Shown piece after piece: positions 17,607 to 27,193 of a stretch of 64,000 bases of DNA (the stretch's first letter is position 1; each line of letters opens with the position of its first letter). A model generated the notes under the pieces. It did no database searches. It saw only the letters and a program-made list of their open reading frames with translations, and was not told the DNA's origin. Source of the stretch: Myxococcaceae bacterium (GTDB lineage: Bacteria > Myxococcota > Myxococcia > Myxococcales > Myxococcaceae); contig JAEUJQ010000092.1 in the NCBI GenBank assembly GCA_016793095.1, positions 62,001-126,000 of the forward strand, given 5' to 3'. A program made the translations under genes and the position numbers.

Positions 17607-19208
17607 ATGTCGACGGCCCCCCCGAAGGCGAAGCTCCCCGCGCAGATCCCCTTCATCATCGGCAACGAGGCCGCCGAGCGCTTCAGCTTCTACGGCATGC
17701 GCAACGTGCTCACGAACTTCCTCGTGGGCTACCTGCTCATCGGCCTCGCAGAGCCCGAGCGCGCCGCGGCCGCGAAGGAGGTCTTCCACGTCTTCGTGAT
17801 GGGCGTGTACTTCTTCCCGCTGCTGGGCGGCTGGCTGTCGGACCGCTACCTCGGGAAGTACCGCACCATCTTCTGGCTCTCGCTCGTCTACTGCGTGGGC
17901 CAGGTGCTGCTCGCCGCGTCGGTCGAGAGCAAGCCGGGCTTCTACGCGGGCCTCTTCCTGATCGCGCTCGGCTCGGGCGGCATCAAGCCGTGCGTCTCGG
18001 CCTTCGTCGGCGATCAGTTCGATCAGTCGAACAAGCACCTCGCGAAGCTCGTCTTCGACGCCTTCTACTGGATCATCAACTTCGGCTCGTTCTTCGCCTC
18101 GCTCCTCATCCCGCCGCTGCTGGCGCCGAAGCCGACGACGATCACCTGGAACGACGCGGCGCTCTTCACGATGGACACGCCGCTCCCGCGCGCGGCCTTT
18201 GGCATCCCCGCGCTGCTGATGGTGGTCGCGACGATCATCTTCTGGGCCGGTCGGAAGAAGTACGTGAACGTGCCGCCGACGTCGTCCGACCCGCACTCCT
18301 TCGGCCGCGTGTGCCTGACGGCGCTGCAGTCACGCGGGAAGGACCAGGCCGGACTCGTGCTGGTGGTGCTGGGCGTGGTGGGCGCGCTGGGCGGCCTCGT
18401 GACGATCCCGTGGCTGGGGGTGGTCGCCGGCGTCTGTCTGGCGATCACGATCTTCCTCGCCTTCGCGGGCGGCGGCGTGTGGCGGCTCATCGACCACGCG
18501 AAGGGCAAGCACCCGGACGACGACGTCGAGGGCGTGCGGGCCGTGCTGCGGGTGCTGGTGATCTTCGCGCTGGTGACGCCGTTCTGGTCGCTCTTCGATC
18601 AGAAGGCGTCGACGTGGATCCTCCAGGGCAACACGATGGCGCTGCCCGGCTGGAGCTGGTTCAAGAGCGCCGCGCAGATGCAGGCGCTCAACCCGCTGCT
18701 GGTGATGCTGCTCATCCCCTTCAACAACGTGGTGCTGTACCCGGCGCTGCGGAAGCTGGGGCTCGAGCCGACGCCGCTGCGGCGCATGGGCACCGGCATC
18801 GCCTTCTCGGGCCTCGCGTGGATCGCCGCGGCGGTGCTGCAGCTCGTGCTCGACGGCGGCGAGCAACTGCCCGTGCTGTGGCAGGCCCTGCCCTACCTGC
18901 TGCTCACCTTCGGCGAGGTGCTCGTCTCGGCCACCGGCCTCGAGTTCGCCTACAGCCAGGCGCCGGCGAAGCTCAAGGGCGTGCTGATGAGCTTCTGGAG
19001 CCTGTCGGTCACCATCGGCAACCTCTGGGTGCTCGTCGTCAACGCGACGGTGAAGAACGACGCGGTGACGCAGGCGATCAAGGACGCGGGCGTCGGGGTG
19101 ATGGCCTTCCAGATGTTCTTCTTCGCGGGCTTCGCCTTCGCGGCCGCGGCGGCGTTCGCCTGGTACGCGAGGCGGTACACCCTGGTGGACTACTACCGGA
19201 AGGCGTGA
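17607..19208 (+). CDS. POT/PTR-family peptide:H+ symporter
   Basis: 533 residues, about 12-14 membrane segments. POT family signatures: NEAAERFSFYGMRNVLTNFL in helix 1 (the E-x-x-E-R-F-x-x-Y-G motif for proton coupling), GGWLSDRYLGKYRTI, and SGGIKPCVSAFVGDQFDQ (PTR2 signature). DAFYWIINFGSF matches helix 5. Function inferred: uptake of di/tripeptides with protons, which fits the proteolytic, amino-acid-using lifestyle of myxobacteria. Start ATG 17607 after a recognisable promoter. The next gene starts 33 bp after the stop. Confidence 0.92.
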   Translation: MSTAPPKAKLPAQIPFIIGNEAAERFSFYGMRNVLTNFLVGYLLIGLAEPERAAAAKEVFHVFVMGVYFFPLLGGWLSDRYLGKYRTIFWLSLVYCVGQVLLAASVESKPGFYAGLFLIALGSGGIKPCVSAFVGDQFDQSNKHLAKLVFDAFYWIINFGSFFASLLIPPLLAPKPTTITWNDAALFTMDTPLPRAAFGIPALLMVVATIIFWAGRKKYVNVPPTSSDPHSFGRVCLTALQSRGKDQAGLVLVVLGVVGALGGLVTIPWLGVVAGVCLAITIFLAFAGGGVWRLIDHAKGKHPDDDVEGVRAVLRVLVIFALVTPFWSLFDQKASTWILQGNTMALPGWSWFKSAAQMQALNPLLVMLLIPFNNVVLYPALRKLGLEPTPLRRMGTGIAFSGLAWIAAAVLQLVLDGGEQLPVLWQALPYLLLTFGEVLVSATGLEFAYSQAPAKLKGVLMSFWSLSVTIGNLWVLVVNATVKNDAVTQAIKDAGVGVMAFQMFFFAGFAFAAAAAFAWYARRYTLVDYYRKA

Positions 19209-19241
19209 CGCGGGCCGTCGCCGCGGTGCTTAGATGGCGTC

Positions 19242-22200
19242 GTGGCCGAAGCCCCGAGCCCATCGCTGGCCTCCACGCTGCCCTCGGGCGGTGAGACTGC
19301 CGCCGCTCCGCCGGTGACGAAGCGGTACGAGGTGCGGCGCGAGCTCGCCCGCGGGGGCCAGTCGATCGTCTGGGTCGCGTACGATCGCGAGCTGGGCCGC
19401 GAGGTCGCCTTCAAGATGCCGCACAGGGGCGCGGACGGCTCGGTCGGCGCCAACGCCGAGGCCCGCTTCCTGCGAGAGGCCCGCATCACCGCGCGGCTCG
19501 ATCACCCGAACATCATCGCGGTGCACGAGATCGGCCGCACCGACGGGGGCGAGCTGTTCTGCGCCCAGCGGCTGGTGCGAGGTGACGACGGGGGACAGGT
19601 GGGCACGCTGGGGCAGGCCATGGCCGCGGCGTCGACGCTGGCCGAGCGGCTGGCGCTGCTCCCGCGCATGCTCGAGGTCTGCAACGCGATCGCCTTCGCC
19701 CACGGCCGTGGCGTCGTGCACCGCGATCTGAAGCCCGACAACGTGGTGCTCGGTCGCCAGGGCGAGACGGTCGTCCTCGACTGGGGCCTCGCGCGGGTGC
19801 TGGCGGAGACCGATGACGTCTCGGCGCCGGGTGGCTCGGCGCTTCAGACGCAGGACGGGCAGATCTTCGGAACCCCGCTGTACATGAGCCCCGAGCAGGC
19901 TCGTGGCGAGCGCGATCGCGTCGGCCCCAGATCCGACGTGTGGAGCCTCGGCGTGATGCTGTACGAGCTGCTCTCTGGGCGCACGCCCTTCGCCGGCGGC
20001 GGCCTGCACGAGGTGCTGCTGAAGGTGCAGCAGGCGCCGGTGCCGCGCCTGGGCGGCGAGGTGCCTCCAGCCCTGGCCGCGGTGGTCGCCCGAGCCCTCG
20101 CGCGCAGCGAGCGCGAACGGTACGGCGACGCACGCGAGCTGGCGGCCGAGCTGCGCGCCTTCCTCGACGGGCGCACGGTCGGCGCGTACGACTACTCGGC
20201 GCTCGAGCTGGTGAAGCTCTTCGTGAGCCGGAACCGCACGGCGACGCTCGTCGGCGCGATCTCGCTGGTGGTGCTGGTGGTGGCCGTCGTCGCGCTCGCG
20301 CGGGCCGTGCGGCAGAACCGGGAGTCGCTCGCCGAGGCGTTCGTGGAGAAGGGCCGGGGCGCCGAGGCGTTGCTGCGCTGGGAAGAGGCGGCGGTCTGGT
20401 ACGCCGCCGCGCGCGAGTCAGCCGACCGCGAAGACGCGACCGCTGGGCTGCGCATCGTCTGGCCGAGAGCGAAGGAGCCCGGGCGCCTGCTGCCTGGCCA
20501 CTCCGGTGCGGTGCGCGCGCTGCTCAGCAGCCCCGACGGCCGCACCCTCTTCTCGGGCAGCGCAGACGGGACGGTGCGCGTATGGAACCTGGAGACCGGC
20601 CGCGAGCAGCGCGTGCTCTCGGGGCACTCCCAGTCCGTCAACGCGCTCGCCATCAGCCCCGATGGGCGCCTGCTCTTCTCCGGCGGAGAAGACGACACCG
20701 TGCGCGTGTGGGATCTGACGACCAGCGAGGGTCGCGTGATCGATCGGCGCCCCGACGCGGTGAACGCCCTCTCGGTGTCACCGACCGCCGACACGCTCGT
20801 CATCGGCTGCGAAGACGGCACCGTCTTGCTGCTCGAGCTGTCGAGCAACCTCGTGACGCCGTTCGGCCGGCACCAGCGGCCGGTGTACGCGGTGGCCTTC
20901 TCGCCCGACGGGCGCCTCGTCGCCTCGGGGGCGTGGGACGGCAGCCTCGAGGTGCGCGCGCGGTCCGACGCGAGCCTGGTGGCTGCCCTCAAGGGGCACT
21001 CCGGCTCGGTGTTGAGCCTCGCCTTCTCGCCGTCGGGCGCGCTGCTCGCCTCGGCCGGCCGCGACACCACCATCCGGCTCTGGTCCACCACCACCTGGGT
21101 AGAGAAGCAGGCGCTGCTCGGCAACACCCAGAAGACCTACGCGATCGCGTGGGCCGCGGATGAGTCGATGCTCGCCAGCGCCGGCGCCGACGGGACGTCG
21201 CGGGTCTGGGCCGGGCCCTCGCTGCTGCCCTTCGTGTCGGGCTCGCTTGGGCGCGACGACGAGCTGCTGGCGACGACGTTCGTCTCAGGGACCCGCGTGC
21301 TCGCCACAGCGGGTCGTCGCGGGCTCATCAGCCTGCGGAACATCGGCAGCGTGCGCACGGTGCTCGACAACCGCCACGAGGTGCTCGCCCTCACCGAGCT
21401 CGACGACGGACGCATCGCGCTGCAGCACAACGCGGGGTTCGCGCTGGTCGCGCCGACCCTCGCGCAAGCCACGGTGATCGTGCCGGGACCAGGAGACGAC
21501 CCGGGGGCCCTGGGGACGCCGGCCCGCGGCGCCGTGCTGAGCCCCGACGGACGCCTCGCGCTCGGCTCCGGGAGCGATCGCGCGGTGCGGTTCTTCTCGG
21601 TACCCGACCGGCGCTCCCTGGCCCACCTCGAGGCCCACACTGACCAGGTCGAGGCGGTCGCGCTCAGCCCCGACGGCCGGAACGCCGTCTCGGTCGGCCG
21701 TGACGGCCGCTTGTTCGTCTGGAAGACCGACCCGCCCGCGCTCGAGCGCGAGCTGCCGAGGTCGTCCGACGGGCTCTTCTCGGTCGTCTTCTCACCCGAC
21801 GGCAAGCTGCTCGCGACCGCCGGGTACGATCGGCGCGTACGCCTCTACGACACCACGCAGTGGAAGGAGGTGCGGACGCTCGAGGGGCACGAGCACGGCG
21901 TACGCGCGGTGGCGTTCTCTCCCGACGGCGCCCTGCTCGCGAGCGGTGGGTGGGATCGCTCGGTGCGCCTCTGGCGGGTCGCTGACGGGTCGCCGATCGC
22001 GACGCTCTTCGGCCACCAGGATCAGGTGACGGCGCTCGGGTTCTCGTTCGACGGGCGTCGGCTCGCGAGCGGCAGCCACGACGGCTCGATTCGGCTGTGG
22101 GACGTCGCGCGCCGGGTCGAGGTGGTGCGCGTGATGGTGGACGAGGGTCGGGTCAATCAGCTGCTGCTGAGCCGTGACGGGCGCCGGCTGTTCTACGTCC

Positions 22201-22337
22201 GCCAGGAGCTGCACCGCATCGACCTCGTGGACGAGAACCTGCCCGCGACGCTGCCCGAGGTCCTGGCGGCCACGCACCTCACGATGGACGGGCTGCGCCT
22301 GCGCTGGGACCCCGTCGCGCGTCGCACCGGTGACTGA
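19242..22337 (+). CDS. Ser/Thr protein kinase with a tandem WD40 double propeller
   Basis: 1031 residues from GTG 19242. Kinase domain about 27-300: ELARGGQSIVWVAYD loop, VAFKMP Lys, VHRDLKPDNVVL catalytic loop, LDWGLARV (DWG for DFG), GTPLYMSPEQARGERDR. One membrane span about 333-355 (TATLVGAISLVVLVVAVVAL). From about 410 to 1010 I count 14 WD40-like blades (repeating GHSxxVxALAxSPDGRLLxSG, then DxTVRVWDL), with poorly conserved ones around blades 7-9. Fourteen would make two seven-bladed propellers. By topology the propellers are periplasmic; the kinase cytoplasmic. Ligand or partner unknown. Confidence 0.9.
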   Translation: MAEAPSPSLASTLPSGGETAAAPPVTKRYEVRRELARGGQSIVWVAYDRELGREVAFKMPHRGADGSVGANAEARFLREARITARLDHPNIIAVHEIGRTDGGELFCAQRLVRGDDGGQVGTLGQAMAAASTLAERLALLPRMLEVCNAIAFAHGRGVVHRDLKPDNVVLGRQGETVVLDWGLARVLAETDDVSAPGGSALQTQDGQIFGTPLYMSPEQARGERDRVGPRSDVWSLGVMLYELLSGRTPFAGGGLHEVLLKVQQAPVPRLGGEVPPALAAVVARALARSERERYGDARELAAELRAFLDGRTVGAYDYSALELVKLFVSRNRTATLVGAISLVVLVVAVVALARAVRQNRESLAEAFVEKGRGAEALLRWEEAAVWYAAARESADREDATAGLRIVWPRAKEPGRLLPGHSGAVRALLSSPDGRTLFSGSADGTVRVWNLETGREQRVLSGHSQSVNALAISPDGRLLFSGGEDDTVRVWDLTTSEGRVIDRRPDAVNALSVSPTADTLVIGCEDGTVLLLELSSNLVTPFGRHQRPVYAVAFSPDGRLVASGAWDGSLEVRARSDASLVAALKGHSGSVLSLAFSPSGALLASAGRDTTIRLWSTTTWVEKQALLGNTQKTYAIAWAADESMLASAGADGTSRVWAGPSLLPFVSGSLGRDDELLATTFVSGTRVLATAGRRGLISLRNIGSVRTVLDNRHEVLALTELDDGRIALQHNAGFALVAPTLAQATVIVPGPGDDPGALGTPARGAVLSPDGRLALGSGSDRAVRFFSVPDRRSLAHLEAHTDQVEAVALSPDGRNAVSVGRDGRLFVWKTDPPALERELPRSSDGLFSVVFSPDGKLLATAGYDRRVRLYDTTQWKEVRTLEGHEHGVRAVAFSPDGALLASGGWDRSVRLWRVADGSPIATLFGHQDQVTALGFSFDGRRLASGSHDGSIRLWDVARRVEVVRVMVDEGRVNQLLLSRDGRRLFYVRQELHRIDLVDENLPATLPEVLAATHLTMDGLRLRWDPVARRTGD

Positions 22338-22346
22338 CGCGGCAGG

Positions 22347-23756
22347 TCAGTTCCGCTGCTGGTTCCGCAGCTGCTCGAGCAACTGGCGGCGGATCTCGGG
22401 CGGCAACTGCTCGAGCCCCTGCATCTGCCCGAAGTCGGGCGGTGGCGGCGGCTTGTTGAAGAGCTTCGGGCCGTCGCTCCACGCCTGCTTCTCGGCGCCC
22501 GCGATGGCGTAGACGAGCTCGTCGGCGTTGCCCTTCACGAAGACCTCCGAGTTGCTCCCCGTGTCGGCGCCGAAGACGAGCTTCACCGGCTTGCCGTCGT
22601 GCACCAGCTCGATGGTGGTGGACGGAGCGCCGAGCGCCCCCTTCTCGACCAGCTTCGCCGCGCGCAGCGTCTTGAGGCGGCCGAGCTGCACCGGCACCTG
22701 CGCGCCGTCGAACTCCACGCCCGCCGGCGCAGCCTTCGGCTCCACCAGCTTCCACGCCTCGCCCTCCTTCGTGACGATCGTCTTCTTGCCCGCGGCCGTC
22801 AGCGTCACCTTCGTCACCTTCGAGGGATCGAACGCGAGCAGGGTGAGATCGCGCAGGCCCTCGAGCGGCTTGTCGAGCTGCTCGGCGAGCCACGAGTCCA
22901 CCAGGTACTGCTGCGGGTCGCCGTCCACCTTCAGGGCGAAGCTGCCGTCGTCGCGCTTCGTGGCCGAGAGCGTCACCTTGACGGGGCTGCCGTCCTTCTT
23001 CGTGAGGGTGAAGACGTGGGCCTTCGAGAAGTCCCCCTCGGCCGACAGGAAGTCCTTCGCGGTGAGGGCGGTGAGGGAGCCGACGAGGCGCTGCGCGGCG
23101 GCGGGATCGAAGCGGAAGCCGGCGGGCGCCGGGGACGCCAGCGACCAGACGCCCTCGGCCGACTTCACCGACCAGCCCGAGCCGTCGGCGCGCAGCACGT
23201 CTACCTGAGAGACGTCGGCCACCGGCACCGTGGCGATCGCCTTCTTCCGCCACGCCGTGACGTTCTTCTTCACGAGGGAGCCCAGGGACGACGGGCTCGA
23301 GAACACGGCGTTGGCGTCGGGCCTTCGCACATAGACGCCGCCGCTCTTCGAGGCCTTGCCGAGGATGACGGAGAACGTCTTGCCGCCGCCCGTGGCCACC
23401 ACCGAGGTGCCCTTCTCGGTCGTCACCTCGTACTCGGCGTGCCTGTCGGCCTGGTCGTTCACGAAGTCAGGCGCCTTGAGCTCGGCGAGCGCGGTGAGCG
23501 TCTGCGTCACCTGCCCTTCGTCGGCGGCGAACTTCGCGTCGGGCTTCGAGGGGTCCGCCACCGTCCACCCGTTGGCGCCACGCTCGAGCTTCGCGGCGTT
23601 CGCCCCGGTGATGGTGACGGCGTCGATCGCAGACGAGGACAGCGGCGTCGGGTCGAACTTCTGCACCCCGACGGAGACCTCCTTCTCCCGCGTCGCGAAG
23701 AAGGCGAGGAGCAGCACAGCGAACGCGGCCAGCGCGGCGATGGTCGGCTTGTTCAT
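22347..23756 (-). CDS. DUF4340 domain protein, ABC-cluster periplasmic subunit
   Basis: 469 residues, last gene of the four-gene Gld-like ABC operon. A single N-terminal membrane anchor (IAALAAFAVLLLAFFAT) is followed by a long extracytoplasmic beta-rich region with repeated DUF4340-type units (for example AWRKKAIATVPVADVSQVDV, VDSWLAEQLDKPLEGLRDL). The C-terminus is Pro/Gln-rich (PPPPPDFGQMQGLEQLPPEI). Start ATG 23756 chosen; GTG 23765 would add three residues. It is 12 nt after the stop of the GldG-like gene. These proteins regularly accompany GldG-like subunits; role in export or motility is inferred only. Confidence 0.85.
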   Translation of the reverse strand: MNKPTIAALAAFAVLLLAFFATREKEVSVGVQKFDPTPLSSSAIDAVTITGANAAKLERGANGWTVADPSKPDAKFAADEGQVTQTLTALAELKAPDFVNDQADRHAEYEVTTEKGTSVVATGGGKTFSVILGKASKSGGVYVRRPDANAVFSSPSSLGSLVKKNVTAWRKKAIATVPVADVSQVDVLRADGSGWSVKSAEGVWSLASPAPAGFRFDPAAAQRLVGSLTALTAKDFLSAEGDFSKAHVFTLTKKDGSPVKVTLSATKRDDGSFALKVDGDPQQYLVDSWLAEQLDKPLEGLRDLTLLAFDPSKVTKVTLTAAGKKTIVTKEGEAWKLVEPKAAPAGVEFDGAQVPVQLGRLKTLRAAKLVEKGALGAPSTTIELVHDGKPVKLVFGADTGSNSEVFVKGNADELVYAIAGAEKQAWSDGPKLFNKPPPPPDFGQMQGLEQLPPEIRRQLLEQLRNQQRN

Positions 23757-23768
23757 GATCGTCACCCG

Positions 23769-25406
23769 TCAGACGGTGATGGAGGAGCGGCTCGCCTCGC
23801 GCATGCGCCACCGCACCAGGCCGAACAGCGCGAGCAGCAGCGGCAGGCCCAGGGCGTTGCCGAACTTCACGAGGTTCCGCGTCGAGTCCGACAGCTCACC
23901 CTTGAGCGTCGGCAGCGCGAGGCCGCGGTTGCGCATGGCGAGCAGCGCGGGGTCGAGCAGCATCCAGTCGGCGATGTTCATCGCCAGCACCTGGTTGCCG
24001 CGGTTCTGCATGAACTCGTCCTGGAAGAGGTGTGAGGTGCCGACGACGATGACGCGGGCCTCGCCCTTGCTCTGCCCGAGGAGCGGCGTGCCGGGGGAGC
24101 CCGACTGGTTCGCCTCGCTGGCGAAGTGGCTCTTCAGCGTGCCGGCGACCTGCGCCATCAGCGGGTACGGCCCGGTCGGCGTGACCGTCTCGGCGCGCCA
24201 GTCGCGCTGCGGGCTGATGTTGGGCGGCGTGTTCTCGAGCCAGCTCTTCTGCGAGGTGCGCGCGAGCACGGTGGCCGTGGTGCCCTCGACCTGCTTCACC
24301 TCGAGCGAGGTGACGAAGGGGAAGAGCACGTCGCCGAGGCCCTGGGTGATGACCGAGTCGCCCTCGAGGCGCTGGACCGCCGGCATGAACGGGTACGGCA
24401 CGGGCTGGTTGATGACCATGAAGCCGCGGCGCTCGCTCACGCTGACGTTGCCCGACTTCACGTCGGCGACCAGCTTGTCTCCGAGCGTCACGCCGTACGT
24501 CGTGAGCATGGCGGCGAGGCCGTGCTGGGCCTCCGACGGCTCGAAGGTGCGCAGATCGACGTGCACGGCGTCGAGGAAGAAGGCCACCGAGCGGCCCTCC
24601 ATCAGGAGCTGATCGATCGCCTTGAGCTCGTTCGGCGCGAGCGCCTTCTTCGGGCCGAGCACGAAGAGCGCGTCGAGGCCGGCGTCGAAGCGGTCCTTCT
24701 GGCCGAGCTCGACCGGCCGCAGCTCGTACATCTGCGAGAGCATCGTCTGCAGGTAGCGGAACTTCTCGTTCAGCTTCGGCTCGTCGTGGCCCTGCAGCAC
24801 GCCGATGACGGGCGTCTTCGGGCGCGTCAGCTTGCGCACCAGCGTCGTCAGGTCGTACTCGAGCGACGACACGTTCTGCACGAGGGGAATGACCTCCTTC
24901 TTCTCCTGGTGCTTCACGACGATGGCCATGTACGCGCGCTTCGTCTGCTGCTGGTCCTCCTCGATGACGCGGATCTCGACCGGCTGAATGCCCTGGCCGG
25001 TGAGATCCTTCTCGATCGACGTGGGCTCGCGGAAGCGGCGGCCGAAGATGTCCTGCTTGACCTCCTTCTTCGCCTCCTTGTCCGCGTCGGTCTCCTGCGA
25101 CTGCGGGTCGATGAACTCGAAGGCGAGCTTGCCCTTCGACGCGGCGCGGAACTCCTCGAGCAGATCGCGCACGTAGCGGGCGTTCGACGAGTACGGCGCG
25201 GGCAGCTTCTCGGTGAAGTAGGCCGTCACCACCACGGGCCCCTCGAGCGCGCCCATGGTGTCCTTCGTGGCCTTCGACAGCGTGTAGGCCTTGTCGCGGG
25301 TGACGTCGGCGCGGGCGAAGGCGCGCACGCCGAGCACGTTGAGCAGCACGAGGCAGCCCGCGACGATCGCGATGAAGAGGGTGGTCTGCGTTCCTTTGCG
25401 GTTCAT
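23769..25406 (-). CDS. GldG-like ABC-cluster protein
   Basis: 545 residues. N-terminal membrane segment (TLFIAIVAGCLVLLNVLGV), a large extracytoplasmic domain, and a C-terminal membrane segment (LVKFGNALGLPLLLALFGLV). The internal segment VRKLTRPKTPVIGVLQGHDEP and SVAFFLDAVHVDLRTFEPSE match the GldG/Gldg family (ABC-type uncharacterised transport), whose Flavobacterium member is needed for gliding with GldA and GldF. 14 nt separate it from the permease gene. In myxobacteria the role of this complex is not firmly known; motility or envelope maintenance is inferred. Confidence 0.88.
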   Translation of the reverse strand: MNRKGTQTTLFIAIVAGCLVLLNVLGVRAFARADVTRDKAYTLSKATKDTMGALEGPVVVTAYFTEKLPAPYSSNARYVRDLLEEFRAASKGKLAFEFIDPQSQETDADKEAKKEVKQDIFGRRFREPTSIEKDLTGQGIQPVEIRVIEEDQQQTKRAYMAIVVKHQEKKEVIPLVQNVSSLEYDLTTLVRKLTRPKTPVIGVLQGHDEPKLNEKFRYLQTMLSQMYELRPVELGQKDRFDAGLDALFVLGPKKALAPNELKAIDQLLMEGRSVAFFLDAVHVDLRTFEPSEAQHGLAAMLTTYGVTLGDKLVADVKSGNVSVSERRGFMVINQPVPYPFMPAVQRLEGDSVITQGLGDVLFPFVTSLEVKQVEGTTATVLARTSQKSWLENTPPNISPQRDWRAETVTPTGPYPLMAQVAGTLKSHFASEANQSGSPGTPLLGQSKGEARVIVVGTSHLFQDEFMQNRGNQVLAMNIADWMLLDPALLAMRNRGLALPTLKGELSDSTRNLVKFGNALGLPLLLALFGLVRWRMREASRSSITV

Positions 25407-25419
25407 GGGAGCGCTCCGA

Positions 25420-26139
25420 TCACTGACGGGTCGCCTGGATGGTGCGGGCCGTCATCAGGAGGCCCAGCACCGTCAGGGACAGGTAGAAGACAAGATCGCG
25501 CGTGTCGAGCACCCCACGGGCGATGTTCTCGAAGTGGTAGTCGACGGACAGGAACTCGGCGAGCTGCGCCAGCGTGTCGGGCAACAGCGGCGCGAACTTG
25601 TCGACGAAGTAGAACGCGAAGCAGAGCACCAGGCCGAAGATGAAGCCGACGATCTGGTTCTTCGAGAGCGCGCTGCCCCACAGCCCCAGCCCGATGAAGG
25701 CCGCCGCCAACAGCAGCAGGCCGAAGTAGCCGGCGAAGACCGGGCCCCAGTCGAACGCGGGCCCCGGGCCGGTGAGCGCTGCGACGGTGAAGGCGTAGGG
25801 CAGCGTGCAGGCGAGCGCGACGGACACCATGCCGAGCGACGCGAGGAACTTGCCCAGCGTGATCTGCCAGTCGTCCATCGGGAAGGTGAGGAGCAGCTCG
25901 AGGGTGCCGCTCTTCCGCTCCTCGGCGACCGCGCGCATGGTGATGGCGGGCACCAGCACCACGAAGAGCACGGGGGCGACGCCGAAGAAGCCGCGCAGCG
26001 ACGCCTGACCGGCGAGGAACAGCGTCGAGAAGTACAACCAGCCGCTCAGCAGCAGGAAGCCGCCGAGCACGATGTAGGCGATGGGCGAGATGAAGAAGCT
26101 CTTGAACTCCCGCCGGGCGACTGCGAGCGCGCCGTTCAT
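25420..26139 (-). CDS. GldF-like ABC transporter permease
   Basis: 239 residues, six predicted membrane segments. VARREFKSFFISPIAYIVL at the start and AVAEERKSGTLELLLTFPMD (the E-E-R-x-x-G-T-L-E-x-L-L-T motif coupling to the ATPase) are typical of ABC-2 type permeases of the GldF group. The start overlaps the stop of the ATPase gene by 4 nt (26136-26139). Forms the membrane channel with the ATPase upstream. Confidence 0.92.
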   Translation of the reverse strand: MNGALAVARREFKSFFISPIAYIVLGGFLLLSGWLYFSTLFLAGQASLRGFFGVAPVLFVVLVPAITMRAVAEERKSGTLELLLTFPMDDWQITLGKFLASLGMVSVALACTLPYAFTVAALTGPGPAFDWGPVFAGYFGLLLLAAAFIGLGLWGSALSKNQIVGFIFGLVLCFAFYFVDKFAPLLPDTLAQLAEFLSVDYHFENIARGVLDTRDLVFYLSLTVLGLLMTARTIQATRQ

Positions 26140-27107
26140 GCGGCCCTCCGGGTGTCGGTCAGCTTGCGGAACGTCTCTTCGAGGCTGACCTGCGTGCGGT
26201 GCACCTCGAGCAGCGTGAGATCGTGCTTCACCGCCGTCTCGAACAGCGTGCGGCGAATGTCCTCGGCGCCGTGTCTGACGCGGAAGCCCAGGGTGCCCGA
26301 GCCTTCTCCTTCGGCGTCATCCACGCCGCTGACTCCGGCCATCGCCGAGAGCGCGGCCTTGATGGTGGCGGCGTCGAGCGCGCCTCCGTGCCGATGGGCG
26401 ACGACGACGTTGACTGCGCCTCCGCCTTCGCTGCGCGCGGTCAGCCGCTCGGGCGTGTCGTCGGCGACCAGCCGGCCTTCGTTGATGATGAGGACCCGCG
26501 AGCAGGTCGACTGCACCTCGGACAGGATGTGCGTGGAGAGGATGACCGTCTTCTCCTTGCCCAGCTCCTTGATGAGGTGGCGGATCTCGACGATCTGGTT
26601 CGGGTCGAGGCCCGCGGTGGGCTCGTCGAGGATGAGCAGGTCGGGCTCGTGGAGGATGGCCGCCGCGAGCCCCACGCGCTGCCGGTAGCCCCGCGAGAGC
26701 TGGTTGATGTCCTTCGACACGACGCCGGTGAGGCCGCAGCGCTCGGCGGCGCTCTTGATGCGGGCGGCCCGCAGGTCCTTCGGCACGTCGCGCACGTCGG
26801 CGACGAACCTCAGGTAATCGAGCACCATCATCTCGTCGTAGAGCGGGTTGCTCTCGGGCAGGTACCCGATGAGCTTCCGCGCGGCGACGGGGTTCTCGAC
26901 CACGTCGAGGTCACCCACGAACGCCCTGCCGCCGGTCGGGTTCAGCGACCCCGCCAGGATGCGCATGGTGGTGGACTTCCCCGCACCGTTGGGCCCGAGA
27001 AACCCCACGACCTGGCCCTTCGGGACCTCGAACGTGAGGCCTTTGACCGCCTGGGTCGGCCCGTAGTGTTTCGTCAGTCCTTCGATTCGGATCATCGATG
27101 AAGGCAT
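26136..27107 (-). CDS. GldA-like ABC transporter ATP-binding protein
   Basis: 323 residues, first gene of the ABC operon. Walker A GPNGAGKSTTMRILAG, Q-loop region LPESNPLY, signature LSRGYRQRVGLAAAIL, Walker B LLILDEPTAGLDPNQ, and switch His in VILSTHILSEV. The C-terminal 90 residues form the regulatory extension seen in GldA/NatA-type proteins. Start at ATG 27105-27107 (MPSSMIRIEGLTKHYG), preceded by GAGGT at 6-nt spacing; an internal ATG four codons on is the alternative. Energises the GldF/GldG-like membrane subunits. Confidence 0.94.
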   Translation of the reverse strand: MPSSMIRIEGLTKHYGPTQAVKGLTFEVPKGQVVGFLGPNGAGKSTTMRILAGSLNPTGGRAFVGDLDVVENPVAARKLIGYLPESNPLYDEMMVLDYLRFVADVRDVPKDLRAARIKSAAERCGLTGVVSKDINQLSRGYRQRVGLAAAILHEPDLLILDEPTAGLDPNQIVEIRHLIKELGKEKTVILSTHILSEVQSTCSRVLIINEGRLVADDTPERLTARSEGGGAVNVVVAHRHGGALDAATIKAALSAMAGVSGVDDAEGEGSGTLGFRVRHGAEDIRRTLFETAVKHDLTLLEVHRTQVSLEETFRKLTDTRRAA

Positions 27108-27130
27108 GCAGGCACCTCGAAAATGGGGGC

Positions 27131-27158
27131 GAATTAAGTCGCCTGTCGGCGCTGTCAA
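27131..27158 (-). promoter_or_regulatory. Promoter of the Gld-like ABC operon
   Basis: Minus strand: perfect TTGACA (complement of 27153-27158) and an AT-rich TTAATTC about 15-16 bp downstream (complement of 27131-27137) as the -10. Unlike the leaderless genes here, this one has room for a short leader with a GAGGT ribosome site before ATG 27107. Confidence 0.5.
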
Positions 27159-27193
27159 GAGAGACTGGGGTCTGAAAACTTTGCAGAGCCCGC

